Source: Oxalobacter formigenes
GTDB taxonomy: Bacteria; Pseudomonadota; Gammaproteobacteria; Burkholderiales; Burkholderiaceae_D
Direction of reading: 5' to 3'
Length of the DNA stretch: 60,739 bases
NCBI GenBank assembly: GCA_019424645.1
Contig: JAHYZB010000048.1
Span: 10,390-71,128, forward strand
The translations under genes and the position numbers were made by a program. Numbering within the stretch: the first letter of the stretch is position 1; the number at the start of each line of letters is the position of its first letter. Below, piece after piece: positions 1 to 6,698 of this stretch. The notes below the pieces were generated by a model. The model was given only the letters and a program-made list of their open reading frames with translations, did not search any database and was not told where the DNA came from.

Positions 1-1414
1 CGCAGATAGCATTTTGTGGAAGTTTCTCAATCAGAGCCATAGCATAGATTTTTCGCAACTCCCCTAGGTCTGAAGGAGTTTGTCGCTCAGCAACTTCAAG
101 TTCCTTTTCGAGCTCTTCAATCTCAGTCCTATATCTGGCTTCACCATGCTTAATGAGCTCGTCTTGGCCGTTTAATATTTCAGCGAGAGTTCCCTCGCCC
201 CGGTGCAATTGTTCAAAGTCCCTTGGATAGACGTTTTTACAGATTAGGATCGCGAGAAGTTTGTTGGCGTCAAGCAGATTCTCTCCATCAATTTCCAAAT
301 TGGCTACATAAATGGCGTATTCGTTAAAGATGTTTTGAATCAACCTCAGATCGTTCAGGTAGCGTGAGACCTCTCTCAGAAACTGTTTATCGAGACGTTC
401 ATCAAGCGCAAGCCTTCTCCCTTGCTCCAATACCATGTCGATCGAATTTGACGTATTGATGATCGGTATCACGGGAACAATAAATTCGAAAAACTTGGTT
501 CGATCGGTGTTTATAAACATGTCATCGCGCAAGGCGTAGAGGAACCTGATGGTCCGTTTCACGCCCGCATTCTCGTTTACGAGGCTATTAATTTCGCGCA
601 GTGTGACAAAAATCTCTGCGTCTTTGAATCGATCTAGATCCTCGATGATTACGAGATCGTAATCGGTTGATTGGAAGAAGTAGAGTATTTCGTCTAGATG
701 GCGATTCAGTATTGATGTCTGATCGTCATGTGCCGGCCTTATTTCAACGTCCTTCAATGAGATGCTCTTGAGTGACAGACCGAAACTTGCAACGTAAAAG
801 TGATGCAGTGTCATCCATAGGAAAACTACTGCGAACGCGCAGATCCCCAGGCTGAATGCATTGCTGAGTTCAAAGGGAGTAAAGAAGGTGCCGCTTATGA
901 TGTCTTCTCGCCGATTAAACACATACCAAAGCGCGAGAATTCCAAGTGTTATATAAAGAGACTTAACGGTCGACCAAACACTAGGCGACTGAATTCTCTT
1001 GAACCGTGACAGTGGGAGTTTGTTTGCGTCAGCGCCATACAACATTTGCTGAAGAATACTTCTCTCAATTTCTTGACGGCTCACCTTCTTGCCCTCCGAA
1101 TCAGCCTCTGAAACGAACGCAGCGAGAGAGATACGAAGCGCAGGCCGCCGATACTTCTTCAAGAAGGTCTGGATGATGCTACTTTTCCCTGAACCATATG
1201 GACCAGTTAGAGCAATATTGGAAACCTTCGTATTGTTCGTCGCAAACAGAATCGCTTCGGAATACACGCCAGCCTTGTCTGCCGTATCAATCGGGGCTAG
1301 GTCCACAAATTTCGCTTGGGCGCTAGCGGAACTGTCTTTGCTTTCCAGCCAAGACAAAATGCTATTGAGGCTGTTGGCGAGTAGGCGAATTAGGGATGTG
1401 ATGGCTTTAATCAT
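1..1414 (-). CDS. YobI/KAP-family membrane P-loop NTPase, 3' part outside window
   Basis: Reading the minus strand from the ATG at 1414 gives 471 codons without a stop up to the window edge, so the C-terminus is missing. The N-terminal part has the FVDLAPID segment (about 36-43) typical of YobI-like ATPases, a Walker A GPYGSGKS at about 71-78, two predicted membrane helices at about 151-166 and 188-208, then Walker B DLVIIEDLDRF at about 253-263 and a sensor-like YALRDDMF near 293-300. Membrane helices inserted between Walker A and Walker B are the hallmark of KAP NTPases. A charged, coiled-coil-like stretch follows near 430-460. KAP proteins are membrane-associated ATPases, several carried on plasmids and islands with anti-phage or exclusion roles; a role here is inference. 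No clear ribosome site precedes the start, and the gene lies downstream of an IS3 fossil and a strong promoter. Confidence 0.85.
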   Translation of the reverse strand, partial: MIKAITSLIRLLANSLNSILSWLESKDSSASAQAKFVDLAPIDTADKAGVYSEAILFATNNTKVSNIALTGPYGSGKSSIIQTFLKKYRRPALRISLAAFVSEADSEGKKVSRQEIERSILQQMLYGADANKLPLSRFKRIQSPSVWSTVKSLYITLGILALWYVFNRREDIISGTFFTPFELSNAFSLGICAFAVVFLWMTLHHFYVASFGLSLKSISLKDVEIRPAHDDQTSILNRHLDEILYFFQSTDYDLVIIEDLDRFKDAEIFVTLREINSLVNENAGVKRTIRFLYALRDDMFINTDRTKFFEFIVPVIPIINTSNSIDMVLEQGRRLALDERLDKQFLREVSRYLNDLRLIQNIFNEYAIYVANLEIDGENLLDANKLLAILICKNVYPRDFEQLHRGEGTLAEILNGQDELIKHGEARYRTEIEELEKELEVAERQTPSDLGELRKIYAMALIEKLPQNAIC

Positions 1415-1460
1415 GTAATGTTGGGCAAACTAATCTTTAAGAGTCGGATTATCCTTCTCC

Positions 1461-1710
1461 CTAAATATTCTGACTGCGGTAGCGCCACAACCTTTGTCGG
1501 AACTGGCGTCTAGCATATTGGCTACCCTGATCCAAATGGAACTTCACACCTTGTGTGCGCCTCCGCTGCTCAAAAGCCATTTTCAATGCCTGCACAATGA
1601 GGTCAGATCAGCCGAACGGCTTGCTTCGATGTGACTATATTTCTTATCCAGCACCAGATTTGCGCCTGTTTCTTCAATTCAGATGTAAACGTGCGTCTTT
1701 GCTTTCTCAT
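1461..1710 (-). pseudogene. Fossil of an IS3-family transposase (orfA-orfB scrap)
   Basis: From the ATG at 1710, preceded by an AGAGG ribosome site, the minus strand reads MRKQRRTFTSELKKQA, the normal beginning of an IS3-family OrfA. One base is then missing and the match continues in the next frame as LVLDKKYSHIEASRS. A further frame change leads into an OrfB fragment with ALKMAFEQRRRTQGV, FHLDQGSQYA and FRQRLWRYR, which is the region of the second catalytic Asp in the DDE domain. It then stops at a TAG at 1461. So the HTH start of OrfA is joined to an internal piece of OrfB, with most of the element deleted and two frame breaks. It cannot encode an active transposase. It shows that the island has hosted insertion sequences and been rearranged just upstream of the NTPase gene. 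Confidence 0.88.
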
Positions 1711-1821
1711 CAAACACCTCTCTATTGCGAGTATTCTCGTCTAAATGGTGTTTGGTTCTATTAAAGCACTACTGTAACGGGGAAACTGTGCCGAATACCC
1801 CCCCACTTTAAAGTTATTTTT

Positions 1822-1850
1822 AATATAGTTAGACAATGGACGATTGTCAA
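1822..1850 (-). promoter_or_regulatory. Strong sigma-70 promoter with a dyad in the spacer
   Basis: On the minus strand a perfect -35 TTGACA (1845-1850) and a -10 TATATT (1822-1827) are separated by exactly 17 bases. The inverted pair GACAAT / ATTGTC (1832-1837 and 1843-1848) sits between and over the -35 element, as an operator would. Transcription would start near 1815 and run through the IS3 fossil into the NTPase gene, giving a leader of about 400 bases. No experimental support; the match to consensus is the evidence. Confidence 0.6.
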
Positions 1851-2438
1851 ACGCTTACATCCGAATAAGGCAGCAAATATCTGCACACGAGAGCAAACAC
1901 TGACCACTAGATGTTCGCTCTACCCAGGACAGACAGAGCATTTAGTAAGTCCAACCATCAAGATGCAACCGCCACCTGCTCATACATGAGGTACCAATGA
2001 GCCAGAAGCCTTTCAGCCAGTCAATAGAGGCCGGTCACGCTAGTAGCGGCGTTGAAGCTTACCTACCAGAGCTGAAGGTTTTTTGTTGGAAAGCCCAATA
2101 CCTTCTCAATTCTTGTCACATTCCCACCGAACATACATAGCAAGCTCTTGTACGATACTGCTCCAAAAACTCGAAATTTCGGGTTAATTTCGAGAGTACT
2201 TTTTGCCCCATCAGTTCATTCCCATGTATGGCAATATATAAAAGAAGTTCAGATTTTGAATATCGTCCAATCTCAAGAATATTTTCGCCAAGTCCCTGAA
2301 AACCCTTTATTCATGAGGGTTTTCAGGCTTTTCAAATAATATTTCAAAGTTTGTTTTTTGAATCAGACCGTATATGCAGAGTTTGCTTTACGAATTGGAA
2401 TTAAGGGACTGCCATTCATAATTCAAATTGGTATGGTT
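1851..2438. other. Gene-poor stretch inside the island
   Basis: I find no convincing coding region on either strand here. Visible structure consists of the 12-bp hairpin at 2295-2327 and an 8-bp arm pair CTCGAAAT / ATTTCGAG near 2169-2193. I saw no second copy of the tRNA-Thr 3' end, so the stretch is not evidently the other island boundary. Together with the neighbouring transposase fossil it looks like decayed mobile DNA. Confidence 0.5.
2295..2327. repeat. Perfect 12-bp inverted repeat
   Basis: The arms CCTGAAAACCCT (2295-2306) and AGGGTTTTCAGG (2316-2327) pair perfectly around a 9-base loop. It lies about 110 bases past the stop of the 2439-2930 minus-strand gene. On the minus strand no T run follows, and on the plus strand only CTTTTC follows, so it is an imperfect candidate terminator and could instead be a protein-binding or recombination site. 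Confidence 0.6.
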
Positions 2439-2930
2439 CTAGATCTGAACAGGCAATTTTTTATTGGATTGCTGTTTCTTCTTTCCCAGTTCTTTCAGTT
2501 CGGCACATCGTGTTTTCAAGCGGAATTTTGCTTCCGACACACTTTTGAACTGTGAATAATCCCGTGTTTCACGAAGAGGCTGGATGCCCAGTTTTGGTTG
2601 TTCAAACACTACTAAATCCGTAAAACGATAAAGGGAAGGCATTCGACGTCCCTGCTTTAATCCTCCCTCGACGGTCACGTCAATGAATCCCAGTGCTCGC
2701 AATTCATACAGGGATTTTGAGAGCGTGGCCGAAGAGTTCCATCCGTAATGCTTGAGGTCAGACAGCGTAGCGCTTATGTTCCCATTGTTGGTTCTCGTGA
2801 TTTTTGAGCGAAGATCGAAAAATAGTGCTTTTGCAGAAAAACCAAGTACCCGATACGCAGGGCTATTCAACAAATCAACATATACTCGGATATGGCGCCC
2901 ATGCGGATCCACAAATTTATTTTTACTCAT
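2439..2930 (-). CDS. Winged-helix-like island protein downstream of AlpA
   Basis: 163 residues, strongly basic at the C-terminus (KELGKKKQQSNKK). The segment from about 30 to 100 (LGFSAKALFFDLRSK, then SATLSDLKHYGW, then LSKSLYELRALGFIDV) has the pattern of a winged helix, as in small plasmid and island proteins resembling replication initiators or transcription regulators. I do not recognise the family by name. It begins 10 bases after the AlpA-type gene, in the same direction, and is probably co-transcribed with it. In integrative islands of this kind a DNA-binding protein often sits just behind AlpA, which supports a role in island maintenance; that role is inference. Confidence 0.7.
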   Translation of the reverse strand: MSKNKFVDPHGRHIRVYVDLLNSPAYRVLGFSAKALFFDLRSKITRTNNGNISATLSDLKHYGWNSSATLSKSLYELRALGFIDVTVEGGLKQGRRMPSLYRFTDLVVFEQPKLGIQPLRETRDYSQFKSVSEAKFRLKTRCAELKELGKKKQQSNKKLPVQI

Positions 2931-2940
2931 GAAGATGGCC

Positions 2941-3195
2941 TCACAGTTTCTTCTTGTGAGACTTTGGCATTGAATTGCCTGAGTTCATTCCGCCATTATC
3001 TGGCGAAGCACTTATACTGACGACGCGTATCCGGCCTTCTATAAAATGGGTGATATCGCTTTCAAGCCATCCAACAGCCCGTGTTCCAAGCCGTATTGGA
3101 GGATTCAATTCTCCGGCCTTGATGAGGTTGTATATTGTGGATTTGCTCAGTCCGGTTCTTTTTTGTACGTGGGGAAGCCTTAAAATTGTTTCCAT
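2941..3195 (-). CDS. AlpA-family HTH regulator / excisionase-like protein
   Basis: 84 residues. The N-terminal part reads ETILRLPHVQKRTGLSKST, then IYNLIKAGEL, LGTRAVGWLESDI and EGRI, matching the AlpA/MerR-like HTH pattern (TGLS-STIY, then R-VGW, then a short terminal helix). AlpA proteins of CP4-57-type and P4-like elements activate integrase expression or act as excisionases. The C-terminal 30 residues are low-complexity and basic. It lies 128 bases downstream of another minus-strand island gene, with inverted repeats in that gap that could be its operator, and 10 bases upstream of the winged-helix-like gene. The integrase it would serve is at 5128-6399. Confidence 0.85.
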   Translation of the reverse strand: METILRLPHVQKRTGLSKSTIYNLIKAGELNPPIRLGTRAVGWLESDITHFIEGRIRVVSISASPDNGGMNSGNSMPKSHKKKL

Positions 3196-3275
3196 ACTTG
3201 TCGATTCCTATAAAGATGAATACCGATCATTTCGGTACGACAAACTTTAAGGAGATCAAACAATTCTCGAAAGCA

Positions 3276-3296
3276 GCACAACCAGGTACGTTGTGC
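3276..3296. promoter_or_regulatory. Inverted repeat upstream of the AlpA gene, possible operator
   Basis: GCACAAC (3276-3282) and GTTGTGC (3290-3296) form a perfect 7-bp dyad with a 7-base spacer in the 128-base gap between the two minus-strand island genes. Position and symmetry fit a site for a small HTH dimer such as AlpA; nothing else identifies the binding protein. Confidence 0.35.
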
Positions 3297-3323
3297 AACC
3301 TGCCAGTTAAAAGTACATCGTGC

Positions 3324-3896
3324 TTAGCTCGAGTTTTTTTTCATTCTGATGTATTCCCTGATCCATGCAAGTGGCTTGGACGTAGTGGGAGCCAAGTCTC
3401 CATTTCCGTTACGTGACATTTCAACGATTTGCGGAGTAATGGCGAGAGCGGCAGCTGCCGCACTTTTCCAGTTCTGGCTTTCATACAATCGAATGGTTTC
3501 TTCTCTTAGCCGATCATATTTTGCCGCCCGTCCCAAGCCTCCTTTTCTGGCAATCTCTTTTGGCTTTTGGAGGAGAAGATTCACTTGTTGTAGCAGTTGT
3601 TTCAATACTTGGTCTGTTACATCATCTTCTAAATTATTTGCTTCGATTATCGAATTAGCCAGATTATCACTCTTTTGGAGTTGGCAAATTAGCTCTAAAG
3701 CATTTTGAAAATTCACCCACGACTTTGCAAGTAACAACTCCAATGCGGGAGCGGAAAGTTTACGCTGGCGAATTGCCATGAATCTTTTCTTTACTTTTTC
3801 GAAATTTTCTGTGGGAAGTTCTGCAAAAAACTGGGGAACGAAATGTTCGACAAACTCTTGATCGAACACATTATATGGACGTCCAGGCTTATTCAT
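3324..3896 (-). CDS. Island protein of unknown function
   Basis: 190 residues, not recognised. It starts MNKPGRPYNVFDQEFVEHF. Two halves are visible: an alpha-helical N-terminal part to about residue 120 rich in Leu, Asn and Gln, and a C-terminal part with KGGLGRAAKYDRLREE, an SAAAAALAITPQIV helix and a final WIREYIR. The C-terminal layout (KGG.GR, a helical Ala-rich segment, W-IREYIR near the end) resembles small DNA-binding island proteins that precede AlpA-type genes, but I cannot name the family. It is the first gene of a probable minus-strand operon with alpA and the winged-helix gene. The divergent 86-residue gene starts 196 bases away, and the AT-rich gap (TATATAAT near 3930) can hold promoters for both. 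Confidence 0.7.
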   Translation of the reverse strand: MNKPGRPYNVFDQEFVEHFVPQFFAELPTENFEKVKKRFMAIRQRKLSAPALELLLAKSWVNFQNALELICQLQKSDNLANSIIEANNLEDDVTDQVLKQLLQQVNLLLQKPKEIARKGGLGRAAKYDRLREETIRLYESQNWKSAAAAALAITPQIVEMSRNGNGDLAPTTSKPLAWIREYIRMKKNSS

Positions 3897-4092
3897 TTTT
3901 TACTGTCTGGTTAAGATTAGTTTGTTTTATATAATACGTTATTAACCTTAATTGTATTGTTATAGAATAAGGCCATCTCAAAAATAGAAGAAATCGTCTC
4001 ATTATGGCGTGGGACAAGTACGGCCTATGCCCTTTAAAGCAGGTCTTTTCAATAATAGATAAAGAAAGTTCGCCAACACAGGACTGAGCATT

Positions 4093-4353
4093 ATGAGCCG
4101 CAGTTTCCGAAAACATCCATTTATCGGCAATACAACCGCTGAAAGTGAAAAACAGGACAAACGCATTGCAGCCGGAAAGATTCGGGTGTTGTCCCGTGCG
4201 CGTTTGGCAAAAGCTGACGATACCCCTGTTGATTATCGAGAATCAGGACATGGCAGCTGGGAGTTTTCCAAAGACGGGAAAAAATACTTTGATATGACCA
4301 AGATTTCCCATGTGCATGGTGTGCGCTATGCCCGCAAACTGATGGGAAAATAA
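4093..4353 (+). CDS. Small conserved-looking island protein
   Basis: 86 residues, very basic in the first half (MSRSFRKHPFIGNTTAESEK, then KRIAAGKIRVLSRARLAK) and ending in KKYFDMTKISHVHGVRYARK. The composition, the SRS.RK.P start and the D-GK-YFD segment recall a family of short proteins of unknown function found in phages and mobile elements, but I cannot assign a name. It is the only plus-strand gene of the island in this window, divergent from the AlpA operon and convergent with the sigma-like gene, whose stop lies 22 bases away. A small 7-bp hairpin (4358-4378) sits in the convergent gap. Upstream, CAGGA lies about 11 bases before the ATG, a rather long spacing for a ribosome site. Confidence 0.65.
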   Translation: MSRSFRKHPFIGNTTAESEKQDKRIAAGKIRVLSRARLAKADDTPVDYRESGHGSWEFSKDGKKYFDMTKISHVHGVRYARKLMGK

Positions 4354-4374
4354 CAGGCTGAGATTTTGTCTATC

Positions 4375-5100
4375 TCAGTGTTTAATCACGCTGATCGGAA
4401 TATATGCCTGGGGAAAAAGCCTTTTCTGTAAACGACGCTGTTCCTGTTCGATAAGGGCATATTCTGCACGGGTAAAAGGTTTTTGCTTTTGAAGCTTGTT
4501 CGGGGGAGGCATGAACTGGTCATCGATGATTTCGACACCATCAAACAAAAAGCATTGTTTTTTCACCCAACAGCGTGCCCTTCGCATTTTCTGCAATATC
4601 CACTTCCAAGATAATGAAAGATGTTCTGAAATAGCTTTTCGGTCTGTGTGGAAATTTTCCAGAAGATTGACATATGCCATGGCTTCCGAATAGCTGGATT
4701 GAAGATGTTTTTCCTTTTCCTGCATTTCCTCGAGCTTGCACAGTTTCAGGAACGGATCATCTTCGTGGGAGGCGGTCAGGCCATCCAGCCAATAGTTTTT
4801 CTTGCCGTCGTCTGCATCGTCGTCCTTGTCATCAAGTCGAACAGCATAACGCACCAGCTTATTGGTGAATTTACAAAAACGATTGAATAGACGGCCGAGA
4901 ATATTATCTTGAAATTGGGGACTGGAGAGATTGTCAGTTATTCCTTTTTCCTGCAGTTCAAACACCAATACCCATGCTTCGTTTTTCAGATCGTCAACCG
5001 TGTACTCTCCTTTTGTCTCACGGGAAATGCGGCGTAAGCTGGGCAGGACAGCGGTATAAAAATTCTCAAATTCATCAATGGAAAAATGGGCGTCAGTCAT
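4375..5100 (-). CDS. Sigma-70-like island protein
   Basis: 241 residues. Near residues 33-52 it has YTVDDLKNEAWVLVFELQEK, which resembles the region 2 signature of sigma-70 factors (DL-qEa...L). Near 150-180 it has an HTH-like segment DRKAISEHLSLSWKWILQ followed by KMRRARCWVKK, in the manner of region 4 of ECF sigma factors. An acidic linker (DDKDDDADDGKK) separates the two parts and a basic tail of about 50 residues follows. Sigma-like proteins of this size occur on phages and islands. Whether it binds RNA polymerase is inference. It starts 27 bases after the integrase stop in the same direction, so both may be on one transcript. A real coding region, but the functional call is tentative. 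Confidence 0.6.
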   Translation of the reverse strand: MTDAHFSIDEFENFYTAVLPSLRRISRETKGEYTVDDLKNEAWVLVFELQEKGITDNLSSPQFQDNILGRLFNRFCKFTNKLVRYAVRLDDKDDDADDGKKNYWLDGLTASHEDDPFLKLCKLEEMQEKEKHLQSSYSEAMAYVNLLENFHTDRKAISEHLSLSWKWILQKMRRARCWVKKQCFLFDGVEIIDDQFMPPPNKLQKQKPFTRAEYALIEQEQRRLQKRLFPQAYIPISVIKH

Positions 5101-5127
5101 AGAGTGGTGTCAGGCACGATCAAATGA

Positions 5128-6399
5128 TCATGCGGCGCTTCCTCTCATCGGGATTACTTTTGCCATTGTTTTCAGATGGTCGAGATAATCCGCCCATTTC
5201 TGCATCATCTTCAAACGGTCATTCAAATGTTTGGCATCGTTATAGGCCGCTTCGATGGCATCCCCTTTCTTGTGGCCTAACTGGACTTCCACCAGTCGCG
5301 GTGAAAAGCCCAACTCATTCAGGCCGGTACTGACAACGCCACGCAAGCCGTGACCGGTCATGGCAAAGCCCATGCGCTCGATGGCCTGCCCTACTGCCGC
5401 CTCGCTCATTTTCAGTTGACCGGCAAAAACGCTCGGAAAGACCAGTCTGGCAGGATTGCCTTCGGTCAGCGGCCTGATTTCATGAAGCAGCTTTACCGCC
5501 TGAACCGGTAACGGGATCATATGAACGTACCTGTCCGACTTTTCAGGCTTGCGATTCCAGATACCCTTGTCCAGATCAAAATCACTCCATTGCGCATGGC
5601 GGACACTGGTCTGGCGCATCCCGGTATAAAGCAGCATCCAGATGGCCGCTCTTGTCAGGACATGACCGCCATAGTTCTGCAACGCCTGAATGAATTGGGG
5701 CAGTTCGTCAAAACCGATCCGGGCCATGTGTTCCGTTTCGTGTTTCGGTAAAAACTTGATGATGGAACGGCAGGGATTGTTCAAATTGAAACCGCTGTTC
5801 TCGACATTTGCCAGATCGTAAACCTCGGCTGACCACTGACAGAGTTTCTTTGCCATGTAGGTCATAGGCTTACCCCGGCTGTTCATCTTGCCCGCTATCG
5901 ACTTGAACAGGTCAAACAGTTCCTTTCCCTCGATATCAACCATGTTTTTCTGGCCTATTGAAGGGAAAAGATGCAATTCAAACTGGCGTAACATCGTATT
6001 GCGGTAATCCTCCGTCGTCCTGCCCTGCTTGCTGGCATACAGGCGTCTGGCGACCTTTTCGAAAGTGTTTTCATTCTGAACCCTGACGGCTTCCACCTGA
6101 GCCTGTTTGGCGGCCTGTTGCTCCTTGCGCTTTTCTGCCGGGTCGATGCCTTCCGCCTTCAGCTTGCGTACTTCCTCGCGCTTCCTGCGTGCCTGTTCCA
6201 GCGAGACTTCCGGATAACTGCCGAACGCAAGACGGCTTTCCTTGCCACTGGCCTGACGGAATTTCATGCGCCACAGTTTGGAACCGGTTGGAAAGACTTC
6301 CAGATACAGGCCGCCGCCATCAAACAGTTTGTATGCTTTGTCCTGCGGTTTGGCGTTTTTTATCTGGACAGGCGAAAGCGGTTTGATGATCTTTGCCAT
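5128..6399 (-). CDS. Tyrosine recombinase (island integrase, P4-like with DUF4102 arm domain)
   Basis: 423 residues from the ATG at 6399. Residues 1-100 form the arm-type binding domain (KLFDGGGLYLEV, SYPEVSLEQAR). A core-binding domain follows, and the catalytic domain shows Arg262 (YTGMRQ), His350 and Arg353 (TGHGLR), His376 (LGHKK) and the nucleophile Tyr386 (AAYNDA), so all key residues are present. Known members insert elements at the 3' end of tRNA genes. This gene points away from the tRNA-Thr at 6608-6683, the usual arrangement. A longer reading from 6462 adds 21 residues, but those codons lie in the iterated G-rich repeat; the internal start is preceded by AAGGA and begins with the MAKIIKPLSP typical of the family, so I prefer it. 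The enzyme looks intact. Confidence 0.93.
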   Translation of the reverse strand: MAKIIKPLSPVQIKNAKPQDKAYKLFDGGGLYLEVFPTGSKLWRMKFRQASGKESRLAFGSYPEVSLEQARRKREEVRKLKAEGIDPAEKRKEQQAAKQAQVEAVRVQNENTFEKVARRLYASKQGRTTEDYRNTMLRQFELHLFPSIGQKNMVDIEGKELFDLFKSIAGKMNSRGKPMTYMAKKLCQWSAEVYDLANVENSGFNLNNPCRSIIKFLPKHETEHMARIGFDELPQFIQALQNYGGHVLTRAAIWMLLYTGMRQTSVRHAQWSDFDLDKGIWNRKPEKSDRYVHMIPLPVQAVKLLHEIRPLTEGNPARLVFPSVFAGQLKMSEAAVGQAIERMGFAMTGHGLRGVVSTGLNELGFSPRLVEVQLGHKKGDAIEAAYNDAKHLNDRLKMMQKWADYLDHLKTMAKVIPMRGSAA

Positions 6400-6401
6400 G
6401 A

Positions 6402-6487
6402 TGGGGGCATCCTTGAAAGAATTTTTGGGGGCATCTTCAAAACAAAATGGGGGCAGCCTCAAAATATGCCCCCAATCGTGCCCCCAA
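6402..6487. repeat. Five iterated TGGGGGCA motifs around the integrase start
   Basis: Three direct copies read TGGGGGCATC (6402), TGGGGGCATC (6426) and TGGGGGCAGC (6448), spaced 24 and 22 bases apart. Two inverted copies TGCCCCCAA follow at 6467 and 6479. All lie within 86 bases ending at the integrase start codon, where an autoregulator or the integrase arm domain would bind. The roughly helical-turn-multiple spacing of the direct copies supports a protein-binding array. Confidence 0.7.
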
Positions 6488-6535
6488 ATACCGTGGATGT
6501 CAACGGACGGAATCGGACTTTCCCGGACGACAGAT

Positions 6536-6573
6536 ACAAAAAACCCGCATAACTCATTGAATTTATGCGGGTT
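6536..6573 (-). terminator. Rho-independent terminator behind tRNA-Thr
   Basis: On the minus strand AACCCGCATAA pairs with TTATGCGGGTT and is followed by a run of T (plus-strand A run at 6538-6543). It lies about 35 bases past the CCA end of the tRNA and upstream of the integrase, so it should end the tRNA transcript and insulate the island. Confidence 0.85.
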
Positions 6574-6607
6574 AATGTACTTCTTGGGACGGCTTGAAAT
6601 AATCTTT

Positions 6608-6683
<76 letters not shown>

Positions 6684-6692
6684 GAAGCGTGC

Positions 6693-6698
6693 ATTGTA
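6693..6698 (-). promoter_or_regulatory. Probable -10 box for tRNA-Thr
   Basis: TACAAT on the minus strand, 10 bases ahead of the tRNA 5' end, followed by a G/C-rich discriminator GCACGC as in stable-RNA promoters. The matching -35 is weak (GACAAG-like). A second AT-rich box, TATAAT, lies further upstream near 6731. Confidence 0.45.

Noticed and set aside
1555..1764. 69-codon plus-strand frame over the IS3 fossil
   Set aside because: The other strand clearly matches transposase pieces, which explains the sequence.
1..6600. Second attachment site copied from the tRNA-Thr 3' end
   Set aside because: I searched by eye for the tRNA 3' sequence in the island part and found no copy; it is probably left of the window.
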